A DNA stretch of 64,000 nt from Tetrahymena elliotti 4EA (GCA_000231825.2 JH720369.1:295410-359409); one strand, 5' to 3'. Counted from the stretch's first letter, positions 39,063 through 53,200 are shown. Numbers and translations: made by a program. Notes: generated by a model from the sequence alone, not told the origin.

Positions 39063-42000
39063 TCACTCAAGTTACATTTATTCTACATTTTAATTTCCAT
39101 TTAAATTTTTTGATGCACTTTTAGATTTTTTACCACTATTTTAAATGTCTTCATTATCATCTTCTTCTTCTTCTTCATTAATTTCTTCTTCTTCTTCTTC
39201 AATTTTTTTTAGCTTTTCTTATTCCTCCTCCTACTCTTATTATTTCTTTAATTCAAGCAATTCTTAAGCTAAATCAGCTTTAGATTCTTTTGTTATTCCA
39301 AAGTCCTCACCATCAAAATTGTTTAATTTTAAAGTTTGTTCATTAGCTAAGTGCAAAATTGTGATAAAACATGATTGCATTGAAACTCTTTTAGCACTTT
39401 CTCCAAACATACTTGGTAATTCTGACATCATGTTTGTGAATTAGATTTATTCCATTTCCTCTTTTTCTTATTTCTTTCTTGTTTACTACTTTTGCTTCTA
39501 GAAACTGGCATGGTTTTCTAATATTTTAGATCTCAATCTATCCCAAAGTTTTCTCTTCAAGTCTCTTATTTTGACATGATTCTTTTGCTCTTTGAACTAT
39601 TTTAAAAATTAAACCAAAACATAAAGCATTAATTAACAAAAATAAAAATACTTTTTCTTCATCTTCCTCATCATTGCCATAATTTAAAGCAAATGTGTTT
39701 CTGAAGTTATTATTAATATCAAGAGAATCATCATTATCTTCAAGATTAATTTCAGGTAAAGCAATTTCATTAATTGGTGGTTGATTTTTGCTCTCCTTCT
39801 ATTCTTAGTATAACTCATTAACGCTGAAGGGATAACTTAAATGATCAACAAGCTTCATAAAAGTTTTTTCATTCAAATATGAATGATCCTTATCTTCAAA
39901 TATAAACTTCACAGTTTTTAAATAATCTTTGATGGTTTTTTTCTTTTTATTTCCCAAAATGACGTCCAATTTCTCTGTCTATTTTTTTGTTTTTTTAGTT
40001 TAAATTTAGAATTAATATTTTACTAAAATAAAATAATTTACTGTCTTTGAGCTGAAGTCAAAATATTTTTTATTTTCCTCTTCATCATCACCTGTTTTTT
40101 TGTTTTTCTTCTTCTTTTTGTTTGTCTTTGGTTGAGGCAACTCATTAAATTCTTCACTATAAAATAAAATTTAAGTTTTCAAGGATCATTTCTTTAAAAT
40201 AGAATTTTACTTGAACTTCTTATGCATACCTCTACCAACTGTTTTAAGCTTTTCATCAATACCTGCAAAATCTAGGGGACCTTTAACCTTTCTTTTTTTA
40301 ATTATATTTCCTTCTTCATCCTCTTCTTCTTCCATTTCTTCAACTGATTCGTCATCATCACTTTTTGCTTTATCTTCATCTTCTTCATCACTCTACTTAT
40401 CTTTAGCTTCAGTGAATAAAACAACTTTTTTGTCATCTTCTTCATCATCCTACTCTTATTATTTCAATTTTATTTCTTCTTCGTCTTCTTCATCTTCTTA
40501 TTCATCACCTTTTTTGTTAGGTTTTTCTTAATCTTTTCTTTCCTCAGCTTCTTATTCTCCATTAACTACCTTTTCTTTTTCTTCTTGTTCTTCATCTTCT
40601 TCAACAATGATAGCTTCTATCATACTTTCCTTCTTAGATTTTTAGTCATTATCTCCTTACTTTTATCTTTTTCCTTCACCATCATCTTCTTCATCATCAA
40701 CAATAAAACCTGCTAAACTACTAGTTTTCTTTAAGAGAAAAAATGTAAATTTAAAATTTAAAATAATTTTTATTAATACTTGTCTTGTAGAACCAAAAAG
40801 TTCATCTTTTCCAAATGGATCAACTACTCCTTAATCATATAAGGCTTATAATTCGTCTTCATTTAAAATATCTACTCTAATATCATTATTTGCTGGTTAA
40901 GCACCAATATTTTATTCAGAAGCTGCTGCTTTTTATGAATTTTGTTTTAATCTGCTATTCATCTGTGTAACCTAATAAATTTAACAAAAATAAACATTCA
41001 TAAACTAAATTATAAAGATATTACTTCATTATTCAGTTTAACTTAAGTGCCTTCTTCTTCAGTTGATTAAAGTTATTTTTTAAAATTAGATAATCTCTCA
41101 GCTATAGAACACTTGCTAGAAAAGAGATTGTTAGTATCTACTATTCTCCAGTAATTTGAACATTCCTATGATAAATTCTATTGTAAAGATTTTTATGTTA
41201 ACATTTCTTTACGCTCCTCTTCTTCAGCTTTTTGCTCATTAGGTTGATGAGATTCAAGTAAAAGCATCATATTTGAATCCATATAAAGGTTATTAATAAG
41301 TAAGCCGCTTGCTCCTTGCTCATCGAATTTGGCAGAAGTTTTTTTAAAGAGAGGGTCAACATCAAATTCAATATCGTAAGTAACAACATCTAAATTGTCA
41401 GGGTTCTTTTCTAGTGTTTTAGCACCATATTGATCACTAGTTTGTCTTTGAATTGCTTTTGATAATATTTTTGCTAAATCTAAGTTTTCTTTTATCTTTT
41501 TTGATGGATCAGCTTTTTAAAATAATTAAATATTATTTCAATTTGAATTATTTTAAAAATATTTTAATCAATAATCAAGATATTTGTTGATATTAAAATG
41601 AACTGTTAAATTTTTATCGTTAAAGCTTTATCAAAACTATTAACCCCTTTTTATTTTTTCAGTTAGCATTGAACTTTCTATACAAAATTTAAATGGCAAT
41701 ATTATGTGATAAATTTTGAAATATAAAACCATTTGAATAGGGTAGGAAAATAAAATATAATATGCATCTAGAATACTCTACCCTGCTTATGCTTAATATT
41801 GATTACTATCTCCTTGTAAATAACTAAAATATACCTTCTTCTTCAGGATCTTAGATCTCTGAACGGATAAGGTTTCCCAAAATTCTATAGGTATCTTTAT
41901 GGGTCTTTTCTACCTTAATACCCCAAACTTTACTAATAGTATCTAAGAAGTTAGCAGAGCTTTACCAATCAAGATCTGCTAATTTAGTTTTTTCATCCCA

Positions 42001-42480
42001 TTAAATATCAAAGACGTTGTCTACCTTAATTTTCTAGTTAATTTATAAAGTAAAATAAATTTTATTGCTTAAATATTTTATTTTTCTATTTAATCTGTCA
42101 TGTGTATGCATTTAAGGGCTTTTATTAGAGCTGATTTGCCATAAATTGCATTTTTAAAAGCATATTCAAAGAATAATAAAAATGATGATTATATCATATT
42201 TTTTATTTTTTACGTTTTTTAAAAGCTATCTATAAACACGCTATAACTTCTCTGCAGCACCATTACTTGCATCTTGAGAGTCTATGAAGTCTATTTCTTC
42301 ATCCTCCTCATCATCATCTACTTCATTTGATATTTTACGTGAATTTTTACTTTGTAATTTTAATTTATTTCCTGCAGCTATATTTAATACATTTTCCTCG
42401 TGAGTTACTAAATCATTAATTTCCTCCTCAATCACATCTTTGTAATTATTTTCATTTTTACGCCTTGTCTGACGATTCAT
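39063..42480 (-). CDS. Condensin complex subunit CAP-H (Cnd2/Barren/Brn1 family, kleisin)
   Basis: Eight exons were read, 5' to 3' on the minus strand: 42480-42214, 42033-41835, 41512-41025, 40971-40780, 40728-40211, 40156-40042, 39978-39652 and 39596-39063. They join to 879 residues. N-terminal family signatures are VDNVFDIQWDE and ISKVWGIKVEKTHKDTYRIL (about 90-150) and VEFDVDPLFKKTSAKFDE-type text in exon 3. The conserved C-terminal winged-helix region reads DLKRKLWDRL and CFITILHLANEQTLKL (exon 8). CAP-H is the kleisin that bridges the SMC2/SMC4 heads and binds the HEAT subunits for chromosome condensation. Exon 5 (about residues 383-555) is a long Glu/Asp/Lys-rich insert. Tetrahymena is known to have several CAP-H paralogues; which one this is cannot be told here. 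Confidence 0.93.
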
Positions 42481-43592
42481 TTGTGTAATTTATCTATAAT
42501 TCTTATATTCTAATTGTATAACTTAATATGGGTTTATTGAACACTTAAGAATATTTATAATTAGTAAGATCTATACTTATTCTTATTATTTATTGTTTAT
42601 TGATAATCCTTTGTTTTTGAAAGATTCACTTTTTTCTTTAATAAATATTAGATAAATCAGATAAACTGATTTAACAATTTATCTTTTTAAATAAAATAGA
42701 GTGGAGGGTAAATCAATCAGGACGCAGTCATTCATTTACATTCATTTTATTATTTTATTCAGAAGCCATCTCAATTCAATCAAAAATTATAATCATTATA
42801 CAACAAGCATATTTTATTGATGCCAAACGATATTAAATAAATTGAATTCATTTATTTTTTGCTCTTCTGTAAATGATGCTAGCAAACAACCATATTTACT
42901 AGTTTATCTCTCAAAAAATAAAATGTTTTTTTTAAAAATATTTTTATTTAAAATTATTAAAATTTACAAGAATTTAAAATTAATCTTAAATTCTCAATTT
43001 TAAATGTAAAAAATATTTTAAATAAACAAATAAAGAAATTAAAAAAAAAATAATTTTTATAAAATAAATATCTTTTCTTAATATCAAATGATGATTAACT
43101 AAAATTCATTTATTATTTGCTTTTTTTGTAAATAATTCAAACTGGCTATCATCCGGATTACCAATTATTTAAAATATTATTTTTCAAAATATTTTATCTG
43201 AAATTCCTATGTAATAAAATATATTAAACCAGTGCTAAAAAATAAAAAAATACTAAAATTTTTATACAACAAATCTCTTTTATTTTGTATTGATTTCAAA
43301 TCACTATTGACTTAATTAAATTCATTTATTTTTACTCAAATTAATAACCAAATTTAATTATTAAAATGTTATTTTTTAAATATTTTTAAAATTAACAAAA
43401 AATATAAAAATTAATTAAAGAAATTCTTTAATTCAAAGGTAAAAAAATATTTAAAATCTGCAATTAAAAATATTATTAAAAATACATATGAATGAGTATA
43501 TTAAAACACATTTTATAATATTTAACTCCAAATTGTTCAATACATTTTTCTTAACTTGCAATAGAAATTAATTTTTGAAATATAAAATATAA
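42481..43592. other. Intergenic region with degenerate repeats
   Basis: A/T-rich upstream DNA of CAP-H. Related segments around AATTCATTTATT occur near 42845, 43102 and 43318, each preceded by a CAAA.GAT-like stretch, suggesting three diverged units of about 215-260 bp. No gene was seen. Confidence 0.45.
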
Positions 43593-44858
43593 TCAGATAG
43601 TTTGTAGAACCTTTTTACCGAGAAGAGAAGGAACATGGTCTATTTTGAGAGTAAATGAACCAAACTTATTAATTTCAATACCAGTTGTTGAATTCAATTG
43701 CTAATCAGAACTAGAATTAGTTTCTTTATTATTGTTATCTGATTGGCTTATAATAGAACCATTTAGCTTAGATTTATCTTCAATTTCAGAAATACCAAAA
43801 ATTTTATCAATAGCTGCTTTAAGAGGTCTAAGCTCTGAGTAAACTTCTGTCAGTAAATCAATTCTATTAAATTTATACTTAAGGAAGCTGATTTAATTAA
43901 TTTTTTAAAAGACTTTATTGAATTCTGCATCACTATTTATGTCAATAAAAATTTTTGCAATTTTTTAGATAATCAATTCCTTTTCTTCACGTTAAACAGA
44001 ATGAGCTTCATAGAATGAAGCCCTTAAAGCTATTTTAAGTAACTCGCTTAAAAAGTATGCTAAATGTAATTTTTTCTTTTTCAAATTATCTATTTAAATA
44101 AGATCTTATTCTCCATCATAATTTTTAATAAATACAACAGAGATATCATTTAATCTACGACGGAAAGTCTAAAGGTTGTCAGCAATTATATTACTCATTC
44201 TTTTTACAACTTAGCGAGAGGTATTTGCTACCAATGAAGTATTAGCAGCTGCATTCTCTCCTCCAAGAATGAACTTAAAGTATTTTTAAACTAATTCATT
44301 ATCTATCAAATCACTCTTTACTAGTTAACTGTATTAATCCAACCAATACTTTTCATATATGAATCCTATCAAATATGACAATGAACGCTAAACTAAAAGA
44401 AGACTAGGAAGCTACTTGTGAGTTAAGGCATGACGAACTTCAGAAATAAAATCATGTTCCTTCATACCAATTTCTCCTAACATATTATTAATTGATTTAA
44501 CATTTTTTTTTTAACACATATCAGCCATTTAACTGGAAAATCTAACAATATCTAATCCAACTTGACGAATTATTTAATTCTCTTCCTATTAGCTGATTTT
44601 CTTGGTAGCTGTTAAAGAAACTTCTCCTATAGCAGAATAGTGTTATAAAAAATCAGCAGTATATCCTAAAGATAAATTATTTTTGTATTTATCTCTTTTT
44701 AATACTGCCAACAAATATTCTAATCCTTTTACATAGCTTGGTTTATTAATAACATCTTCACCATATACTCCTAAAGTTGTTTACTTTTTAAAAAGAGTGT
44801 GGAAAATTGCTGTCCACTCCTCCCAGCATGTAACTGGCATAACAGAAAGTTCACTCAT
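43593..44858 (-). CDS. LAS1: LAS1-like pre-rRNA endonuclease (HEPN domain)
   Basis: Intronless frame of 421 residues. The N-terminal half matches the Las1 domain: WEEWTAIFHTLF near the start, a long helical segment with DIVRFSSQMAD, then VRHALTHKQLPSLLLVQRS and YEKYWLDQ. The HEPN catalytic motif R-x4-H is present as R142-H143-A-L-T-H147, with the LPSL motif typical of Las1. Las1 works with the kinase Grc3/NOL9 to cut ITS2 during 60S ribosome maturation in the nucleolus. The C-terminal half is helical and less conserved, ending in a Ser/Asn-rich tail. The protein is shorter than metazoan LAS1L, as expected for unicellular forms. Confidence 0.87.
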
Positions 44859-46667
44859 AGTTAAAGAATTGAAATGTGTATATGAAATTTTAAAATAAAT
44901 TGATTTCTACTGCTAATAAACTGATTCTATATTAAAGCTATTTAATTTATGAATCTACTCTAGTTAATATCTTTCCTACTTCTACAACTAATAAATCTAA
45001 AAATATATTTATTTATTTAATTAAATTGCTTGTCTCTTATTTACTAAATCAAATAAATCAAAGCAAAATTCTGATTATTTTCTTTAATAAATTGCATGCT
45101 ACACTATATATTAATCTAATAGCTCATGTATCTTTTGCATTTAATAAGTTAAGACTATCCATTAAATTTGGTTGATTTTTAAATTAGCTCAAAGTTCAAA
45201 GCTATTGATTGTCTTTTAATTACTTATTATTTTTATTAAAATTTTCATTCAGATAACATAAAAGAAATATTTTCAGTCAAATTTTTTTCATTTTTATGAT
45301 TATTTTTTAACTTTCTTAAAATATTTTTCAAAATTAATAAAATTCTTCTAAATTTTTAAATGCAAATAATTAAAAATAAATATTTTTAAGTCTAATTATT
45401 TTCATAAAATACATTTTCTACATAACAAAATTATGATTTTCAATTGAGAATTAAAAAATATTAGAAAATCCATTCATTCTTAATATAACTTGTTAATTAA
45501 TTCTTTAAATTATAAAATGTTCTCCAAAAAAAATCATTAAAAAGAAATATTTTTGAGTCAAATATTTTTTATGATTCAAAAAGATATCAAAAATATTAAA
45601 AGAGTGTTTTTAAATTAAATTATTTCAAGAAATAAAAATACTATCAAAATGAATTGGTAATCAATTTGATAATTATATAATCTTCTTCATCTTATTGAAA
45701 TGTAAATTATTAAAAAGAAATATTTTTCAGTTAAATTATTTTCATAAGAACATTTTTATACTTCAATAAATGTTAGGCGATTTAGAAAATTAAAAAATAA
45801 TTGTAAATTTAAATCATTCAAAACGTAAATATTGATTGTAATTTTGGGAAATATAAATCATTCATAAATTTAATAGAATTAAAGCCATTAAAAAGAAATA
45901 TTTTTGTGTAAACTATTTCAATGAAAAGAAAATGAGCTTTTTTTCAAAAAGTATTACTTTTAATAGAAAATTAAAAAATTTTAATAATGTCAAATCATTC
46001 AAAGCCATAAAAATAATACCAAAGTGAATTGATTATATATTTAAGAATTATTAAACATTCTAGAAATTTAAGTTATATTTCTCATAAAAATAATAAAAGA
46101 TTTTCATCTCTTTAATTTTTGTTTTCTTATTTTTAATATTATTCTATTTGTTTTTAAAATAACTTATCTTGAATATTTTTAACTAAGTGAACATGCTAAG
46201 GAAGGTATAGAAGTAGGACATTTCTAATTGTAGAATTTATGATTGATCCAATTATAATTAGAATTAATAATTTAGAAAATGCTTATGAGTAAGGAAGTTT
46301 TACATCAATGAAATAAAATCGAAGTAGAATTATTCACAATAATTAATAAATAAATTAAATAAAGAAATGAATGATACATTTATATGTTCTAATACAAAGA
46401 ACCATTTAGAAAATGAAGATGGATTATTGATTATTTTTACTAAAATTTTCCTTAATTTGCTTCAGTAATCAATAACAAATAAGATTTATGATAACCATTA
46501 CTAATCGATATTTGATTAAAAACTAAATGTAATTATAATCTTATTTAGTTTTACAAAAGCTTAGAAATCACAATTAAATCATTAAAAACAAACAAAAATT
46601 CATTATTTAATAAATAAACTTCTAAGCTAATTTATTCATTTTCCCAAATAAATACCATTTATCAACA
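44859..46667. other. Divergent intergenic region with repeat array
   Basis: Lies between LAS1 (-) and CDC14 (+). It contains a degenerate repeat array (45233-46010, listed). A short ORF near 46239-46380 reads MIDPIIIRINNLENAYE but has no support as an exon. It presumably holds both promoters. Confidence 0.55.
45233..46010. repeat. Degenerate ~170-bp tandem array
   Basis: A core resembling ATTAAAAAGAAATATTTTT followed by AGTCAAATTATTTTCAT recurs near 45261, 45375, 45541, 45714 and 45893. Steps are about 114, 166, 173 and 179 bp. Sequences between cores share AATTAAAAAAT and CATTCA segments. Function unknown; the near-nucleosomal step length is noted without further claim. Confidence 0.6.
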
Positions 46668-48978
46668 ATGAATTAATCCAGATATTCTTCTATGAGAAAC
46701 ACCTCATAGCGTTCTCCAATTTAAATAGAAATTATTCCTAGTAATTTTTATTTATTTTCTAAACATATTGATTAAGTATTTGCTTATTTTTACTATTTTT
46801 TTACTTAGATAAATTATATTGGATCTGCTCACTAATTGCAAATAAAAGAGATGAAGCTACTTATACTATGTGCACTGATTATGTAAATAAAATTTGAGTG
46901 ATGTTTATCACAAACATTAACTTATATTTATATATTTTATTGATGTTGTATTTAAAATATAACAAGGATTATGTCTACAGCCCTTTCTTTAAAGATTTTG
47001 GACCAATTCATCTAGGCTTAGTCCATAAATACATCATAACTTTAGATAAACTATTAAGTGATCCTAATTTAAATGGGTTAAGGATAGTTCATAGCACAAC
47101 TCTTGATCTAACTAAAAAAACTTCTTCAGCATTCCTTATGGGATGTTACATGGTATTTAATTTTAGCAATTAATATTATGATCTTAATGACGAAATAGTA
47201 CTATCAAACATATTTGATTAATTAATTTTAATATTAACAAAATAGGTCATCAGACTAAACATGTCACCTGAAGACGCATGGTATAAATTCTAAAATGCTG
47301 GCCAATTTCGCCCTTACAGAGATCCTGCTAACAACACATGCTATGAATAGAGAGTAAAAATACAAATAATTTGTTTGATCTACTTATGACCAAAAATACA
47401 GTTTAATTACATAAAAATTAACTCAAATATTAAAATTATTATTTATTCATTCATCAATCAATCAAACAAGTAATTTAACAAACATTTTTTATTCTTAATC
47501 AGTTAATTGAGTGCTGGAAAGGATTAAAAAAAGCTAATTCTCTTGGATGGTATAACCCAGATACTTTTGATGTTAAATATTATAATCATCACAGTAAGCC
47601 TGAAAATGGAAATTTTAATGTCATAGTGCCTTCTAAATTTGTAGCTTTTAATGGACCTTACTTTACAAGAATTGATTTGAGAGGAGTAAAGTCAAATATA
47701 TATATTTTTTTTAATTAGTTTCAATATGTTTTTCTATGAATCAACTAAAGTATAGACGTAATATTGTTGAAGACTACTATGACCCATTTAGATCTCTTGG
47801 TGTTACTACTATTGTCAGACTCAACAGTAAAGATTACGATGAAAAAAAATTTACAAGTAAAGGTTTCAGACATTTAGACTATTTTTTCCCTGATGGAACA
47901 GCTCCAAGAAAAGTGAAACATTTAAGAATTTTTTTAATTAAAAATTAATATTTTTATGTTTAAAATTAGGATTTAATTTAAAAATTCTTAAATTAAGTTG
48001 AAACCATTGATGGATCAATAGCAGTGCATTGCCATGTAATTAATTTAAAATTAATTTCATTTATTGATATAAGGTACTAAATATTTAATAGGCAGGACTC
48101 GGTAGAACAGCAACTATGATTGGGGCTTATGTAATAAAACATTATAAATTTACTGCAGATGAGTTTATTGGTTGGGTTAGAATATGTCGTCCTGGTAGTG
48201 TTCATGGTCCATAATAGCTTTTATTAAAAGTATCTACTTTTTTATCATTAAATTTAAATATAATTCTATTTTAATGATATTTGTTTTTTTAAATTGAGAA
48301 AAAATAATATTTTTTAATTTAATCATTTTTTTTTTTGAAAAATTCAAGGAAATTGAGCTAGATTTACTTAATGATAGAACTCTTACAGGTGGAAATTCTT
48401 ATAATATATAACCAAAGAATATATACACATCTAAGAATCAAAATTAAATGAGAAGCAATTCTCTTACTAATGTTAATAATCCTGGAATATTAAATTAATA
48501 AAAAAAGACAACATCCCCCTTGTAATAAAGTAGAAATCTATCTTTACCTCAAGGAAGTCCTTAGACTTAAAGTTAGCCTGGTAATGAAAATATAGTATTC
48601 TCAGACTAAAAGATGTAAGAATCAACTTCATCAACAAAAGAAAATAAAGAGAAATAGGAAATTAAAAAAGACTTCTACTATACCCCTTAAAAAACAATAC
48701 AAAAATCATTATCAAACTCAAATAATCTCTTTAACAGGACTTCTGCTAATTTTGTCTAACAAAGATAAAATCCTGCCTTCAATCTTCCTTAAATCAATTC
48801 TAGTAGATAAGATCCATTTAATAAATCCTTACTCACAAATAATAGTATTAAAAATCGTAATACCATGTATAAAGTAAATAATCCTTCATTAAAAGTAAAA
48901 GAAAATAACTTTTTCTCAGAGAAATAATAAAACCAGTCTCCTGCATAGAAAGTTGTTAATAAAACAAATATCGTTTGA
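46668..48978 (+). CDS. CDC14: CDC14 dual-specificity protein phosphatase
   Basis: Nine exons were read: 46668-46740, 46809-46882, 46967-47152, 47246-47353, 47503-47685, 47751-47912, 47970-48035, 48092-48229 and 48349-48978, giving 539 residues. The N-terminal domain shows [27 protein letters not shown] and [12 protein letters not shown]. The catalytic domain shows VTTIVRLN, the acid loop FFPDGTAP (D256) and the P-loop HCHAGLGRT with nucleophile C283 and R289. Then comes the diagnostic [19 protein letters not shown]14 removes phosphates from CDK sites at mitotic exit and in ciliary or centrosomal processes. An intron falls inside the P-loop codons, between H284 and A285. The last 200 residues are a Ser/Asn/Gln-rich tail, often regulatory in this family. 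Confidence 0.96.
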
Positions 48979-50221
48979 TATTGATTTGCTATCCCATTTA
49001 AGATTTATATTAAATTCCTATAACTACTTTAAAAGAACTCAAATAATGCCAATAATATTGTTTCAAATTTTGTTTAACTCTATTTATTTTGATGTAAATA
49101 TATATTTTATATCTATTTTTCTTCTATCTAGCCAATATTATCTTCAAATTGTTCATCTATTCATTTTTATTTATCTATACTTAAGAAATAATCCTAAACT
49201 TCTGTTAAAATTATTCATAAAAGATTCTCAATGAATTTTAAAAGTTTTGAAGAACAAATCCAAAAATATATTTGATAAAATAAAGCTAAATAATAAATAC
49301 TTGAAAAATGGATGTAAAAATCGATATTAAAATATAATGAAAAAGATTAATAAATTTTGAAGATCATCAAACAAATCAAATAACTACAAATAAGCATAAG
49401 AAAGAATAAATAGAATATACTCTAACTTAAGAATAACATAAAAATATTTATTCATGGCTTTTTTATATTATCTTTCCTTTTTTAGCTTGATGGAATGATT
49501 AAGTTTTTTTGTGATTCTTTTGTAAACATTAATTTTATTATCATTGTTCAATCATAAAAACCCTAAAAAATTATTTTAAAAATAACATTTTTAAGGATTC
49601 TCAACCACAATTTTTGAATAGAAGTTTAAAATATTATCAGGTAATCTTCTTTAACAATGTTTGAATAAAATTAATTACCTTTTTTGACAAAAATACATCA
49701 AAATAAATAGTAATTTTTTTGAAGAAAGAATTGAGGAGACATAGAATTAGTGAAGTATTTAATTTATAAATGATGTTGAAAATATATTTAATTTAATGTT
49801 TTAACTTACTTTTGAGTTTATTTTTTTGTTTGTAAAATTTATAAAATTTGAATAAATAAATATTATTTGCATTAAGAAATACACTTACACTCATATTTGG
49901 AAGCGTGGTATTTAAAATATTTATGATAGAAAGATTGTTAAATCTAATAAATTTAAATAGTCAGCTATGGATCTGTTAAATGTTTAAGAGAATGGTTAAA
50001 AATGATTGATTAAACAAATAGGAAATAATATAATTTACAAATTGAATGATTACTAGTAGTTTTAATAATAAATTAACAAACTATTAAGAGGTATTTTTAT
50101 TTTTTGTGTTGATTTAATTTGGTTTATAATTTCTTAAAAGATATTAAGTTGTTTGTTACTCAATAATTTAAAGCAGGAAATCTGAAATTATAAAAGTGAT
50201 AAGTACTGCTAAGCAAATAGG
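48979..50221. other. Intergenic region, possibly with upstream exons of the LRR/IQ gene
   Basis: Mostly A/T-rich. Between about 50000 and 50197 there is coding-like sequence: an exon ending at 50090, a clean 50-nt intron (50091-50140), then ITQQ/Leu-rich sequence up to a TGA near 50195. It does not join the next gene in frame, so it is not included in that CDS. Confidence 0.45.
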
Positions 50222-53200
50222 ATGATTAGTTAAAGAAGCCAGTTGATTAAAAAAGAGAGGTTTTCTAGTCCTAGCAAGTAAAACTAGGATAATAGAGAGC
50301 CAGATAAATAAAGTTTAGAGTAGTTAATAACAGATCCTCTGCATTTAAAATTATTAATACTTGCAGGAACTGATTTAAAGATTTCAGAACTTTAGCAGAT
50401 TAATTAATGTGTAAACCTTATGAAGTTAGATATTTCATCTAATCATTTATAAACACTCCCCCCTAATGTTGATTTTAGTAAATTTGTAAATCTTCGTTTG
50501 TTGTATTTGCACAATAACGATCTAAGTGATATGGAAAGTCTAAATTAGATATTTAAATGCAAATAAGTAGTTTATTTAACTTTATTCAGAAATCCCTTGT
50601 CAGAATTGAACTCTATTCGCCATTACATTATTAATTAAATGCCCAGTTTAAAATGCTTAGATTTTAATTACATTTTAGATGAAGAAAGAAGTGACATATT
50701 AATTGCTGATGATAATTAAAGTGCTAAATACTATCAATTGTCTAAGCTTTCTTGGCCAGTTGTTATTTATCCTAACGACGATAACCTTACTGAATAACAG
50801 TACTTGAGTATTCTTTACAAAGAAATAAGCATTATTACTACATAGCATAGAAAATGTAGCTTTATTTTAACTATCTAGAGATTCATTAGAGGATTTATTG
50901 TCCGACGGTAGGTATATAAGATAATTAACTAAATACAAAAAAAAGAAAATGCAGTTATAAAATATGCTGCTAAATGGAAATCATATATTTAAAAAAAGAG
51001 GGACTTAAAAGAAGTTTTAGCTGATAGAAAAAAGCAATATTTATTAGAGGATAGTAAAATGTACAGACACGCAAGAGCTATGAATAAATTAGCATTATTA
51101 GTTAGAGAATTTAATATTAAGTTATAATTAAGAAAAAAATATTAACGAGCTGCAAGGATCTTGATGAAAGCTATGAGTAATAAAAAAGCTTACTTTTATT
51201 CTTATCAGAACTTTCTCTCTCTCTCATAAAATCCTTAATTAGAAAATGGCTGCTCTATTTCGGTGTACATAAGAGAAGATTAACTGAAACTAGTTGATAA
51301 TGAAGAATTCAAGAAATTTATGGTGTTATTTTCTAGTGATTCAACATTATTCAAACCAATGGTTGAAGATTTTTGTTCAAATTTTAATAAAAATATTGTT
51401 AAATCGAATCCATTTTAAATTCTAAGAGTTCCTGATAATGATAGTATTGTTATTCCAAATAACCCATTGTTACAATTAACTAAACCAAGTTTAAATTGTA
51501 AAATTATTTTAAGGAAAAAGTTAAGTGACTAGAGTGTTGAACCTGATAAGTATTATAATGTTTAAAGACATCCAATTTTGATGAAGTATCAGAGAATTGT
51601 TTATATTAAAGAGAAATTCCTTAGTCTCAGATATAAATTAACTGAAGGGCAAAAGCAGAAATCATTAGAAAAATTTAAAAAGTTATAGAATTTTTCAGAA
51701 AAAAGAGACCAAATGCTATACGAAATAAGGTTTCCACATGATAAAGTTCTTTCATATTTCTTAAGGACTATTGTGTATATGAATCAAGATGTTGATTAGT
51801 ACTTAGAAGATTTCAACTAAAAAAATATTTAAAAAGGATAATATGTTAAATAGAAGGAAAAGATCTTAGTGTTTTTCTCTAATTTATTAGATAGAGTATC
51901 TTCTGCTATGAAAATTTAATAGGTTTGGAGGTTATATGTTATTAAAAAATTCATGAAAAGGTAGAATATATCTCCATATGAAAAATTGCTTGAACACCAT
52001 GCTTCTTCTAAATTACAGAGATGGGTTAAAAAGCTATCATATCAGCATAAAGTCAGTTTTATGAAGGACATATACCACCATCTTACTAATATAATTAAAA
52101 CTAAATAACTCTTTTTGCATGAATAAATCTATCTAAAGCTATTACAATGCTAGAATTAACAATAATATAATAACTTTTAGTCTAATAAAGACCCATTATT
52201 TTCTTTCCGTTCTCAGAACTCAAGAATATATTTCAATAAGAATACAGATCAAATTATTGTGAAAAATATAGAACCTGAGTTTATTAAATCAGTTTTCCCC
52301 TCTTATGTAAGTAAAGTATTTTCTGACTCAGGTTTTGACTATTAGATGGACACTTAGTTCATGCTTGGTGACATATATCATGTGTTACATTTAGGTTGCA
52401 AAATAACTAGACATGAAATAGGACCTATGAATTACATTTAAATTGATTTTCCTTCTCTCTCTTAAGCTTTGTATAGGACAGCTGTTCTAGGTAAAATTCA
52501 TTCTTTTAATTTAAATATATAAAAATGTTATTTATTTATAAATGTTTTAGCACTTAAGACATATAATTTTAGAATGAATGGATCTTATGTGAAATTACAG
52601 CCCTATCATCATATTTTGGATTGTAATATTATCCTTCCATATGAGGAGAAATTACAGATAGCATACAGTAAATAAAATATCTATCTTAACATATTTAAAA
52701 AAATGAAATTTAAAATAGGAATTCAGATATCAGAAATAGAGGGAAGAGATAAACATTAAATAAAGAAAGAAATAGATAATAACCAATCCATGTTTGTTTG
52801 TAGTGATTTTTAAAAATAATTCATAATGTAAGGAATAGATACTACTGCTAATTTTGGATACAAATAAATTCATATGTTTACATAAGGTGCTAAAAATAAA
52901 CCTCCTTAAAAATTAGTCAATAACTTGATCTACTTTATTTCAGATAATATTTATATGAATATGAATTAAGAAAAAGAAGACATTAACAATCCAGGTAGCA
53001 ATTTGAGACTAAGCAGTGTCTAGCCATCTAGAAAAGTTTCTGCAAGTATTATAAAAGATAGAAATTCAATAACTATTCAAAAAAATAGTGCTTTATCATC
53101 CAATTAAAGATCTCAGCAAACATCTCCTAAAAATAAAGAACAAAAATATGCTGAAAATAATTTACAAGAATACTCATAAAATTTATTTATATCTTAATAC

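Noticed and set aside
40211..40531. Plus-strand Ser-rich ORF
   Set aside because: It is the antisense shadow of the acidic exon of CAP-H (GAA/GAT repeats read as TTC/ATC/TCT).
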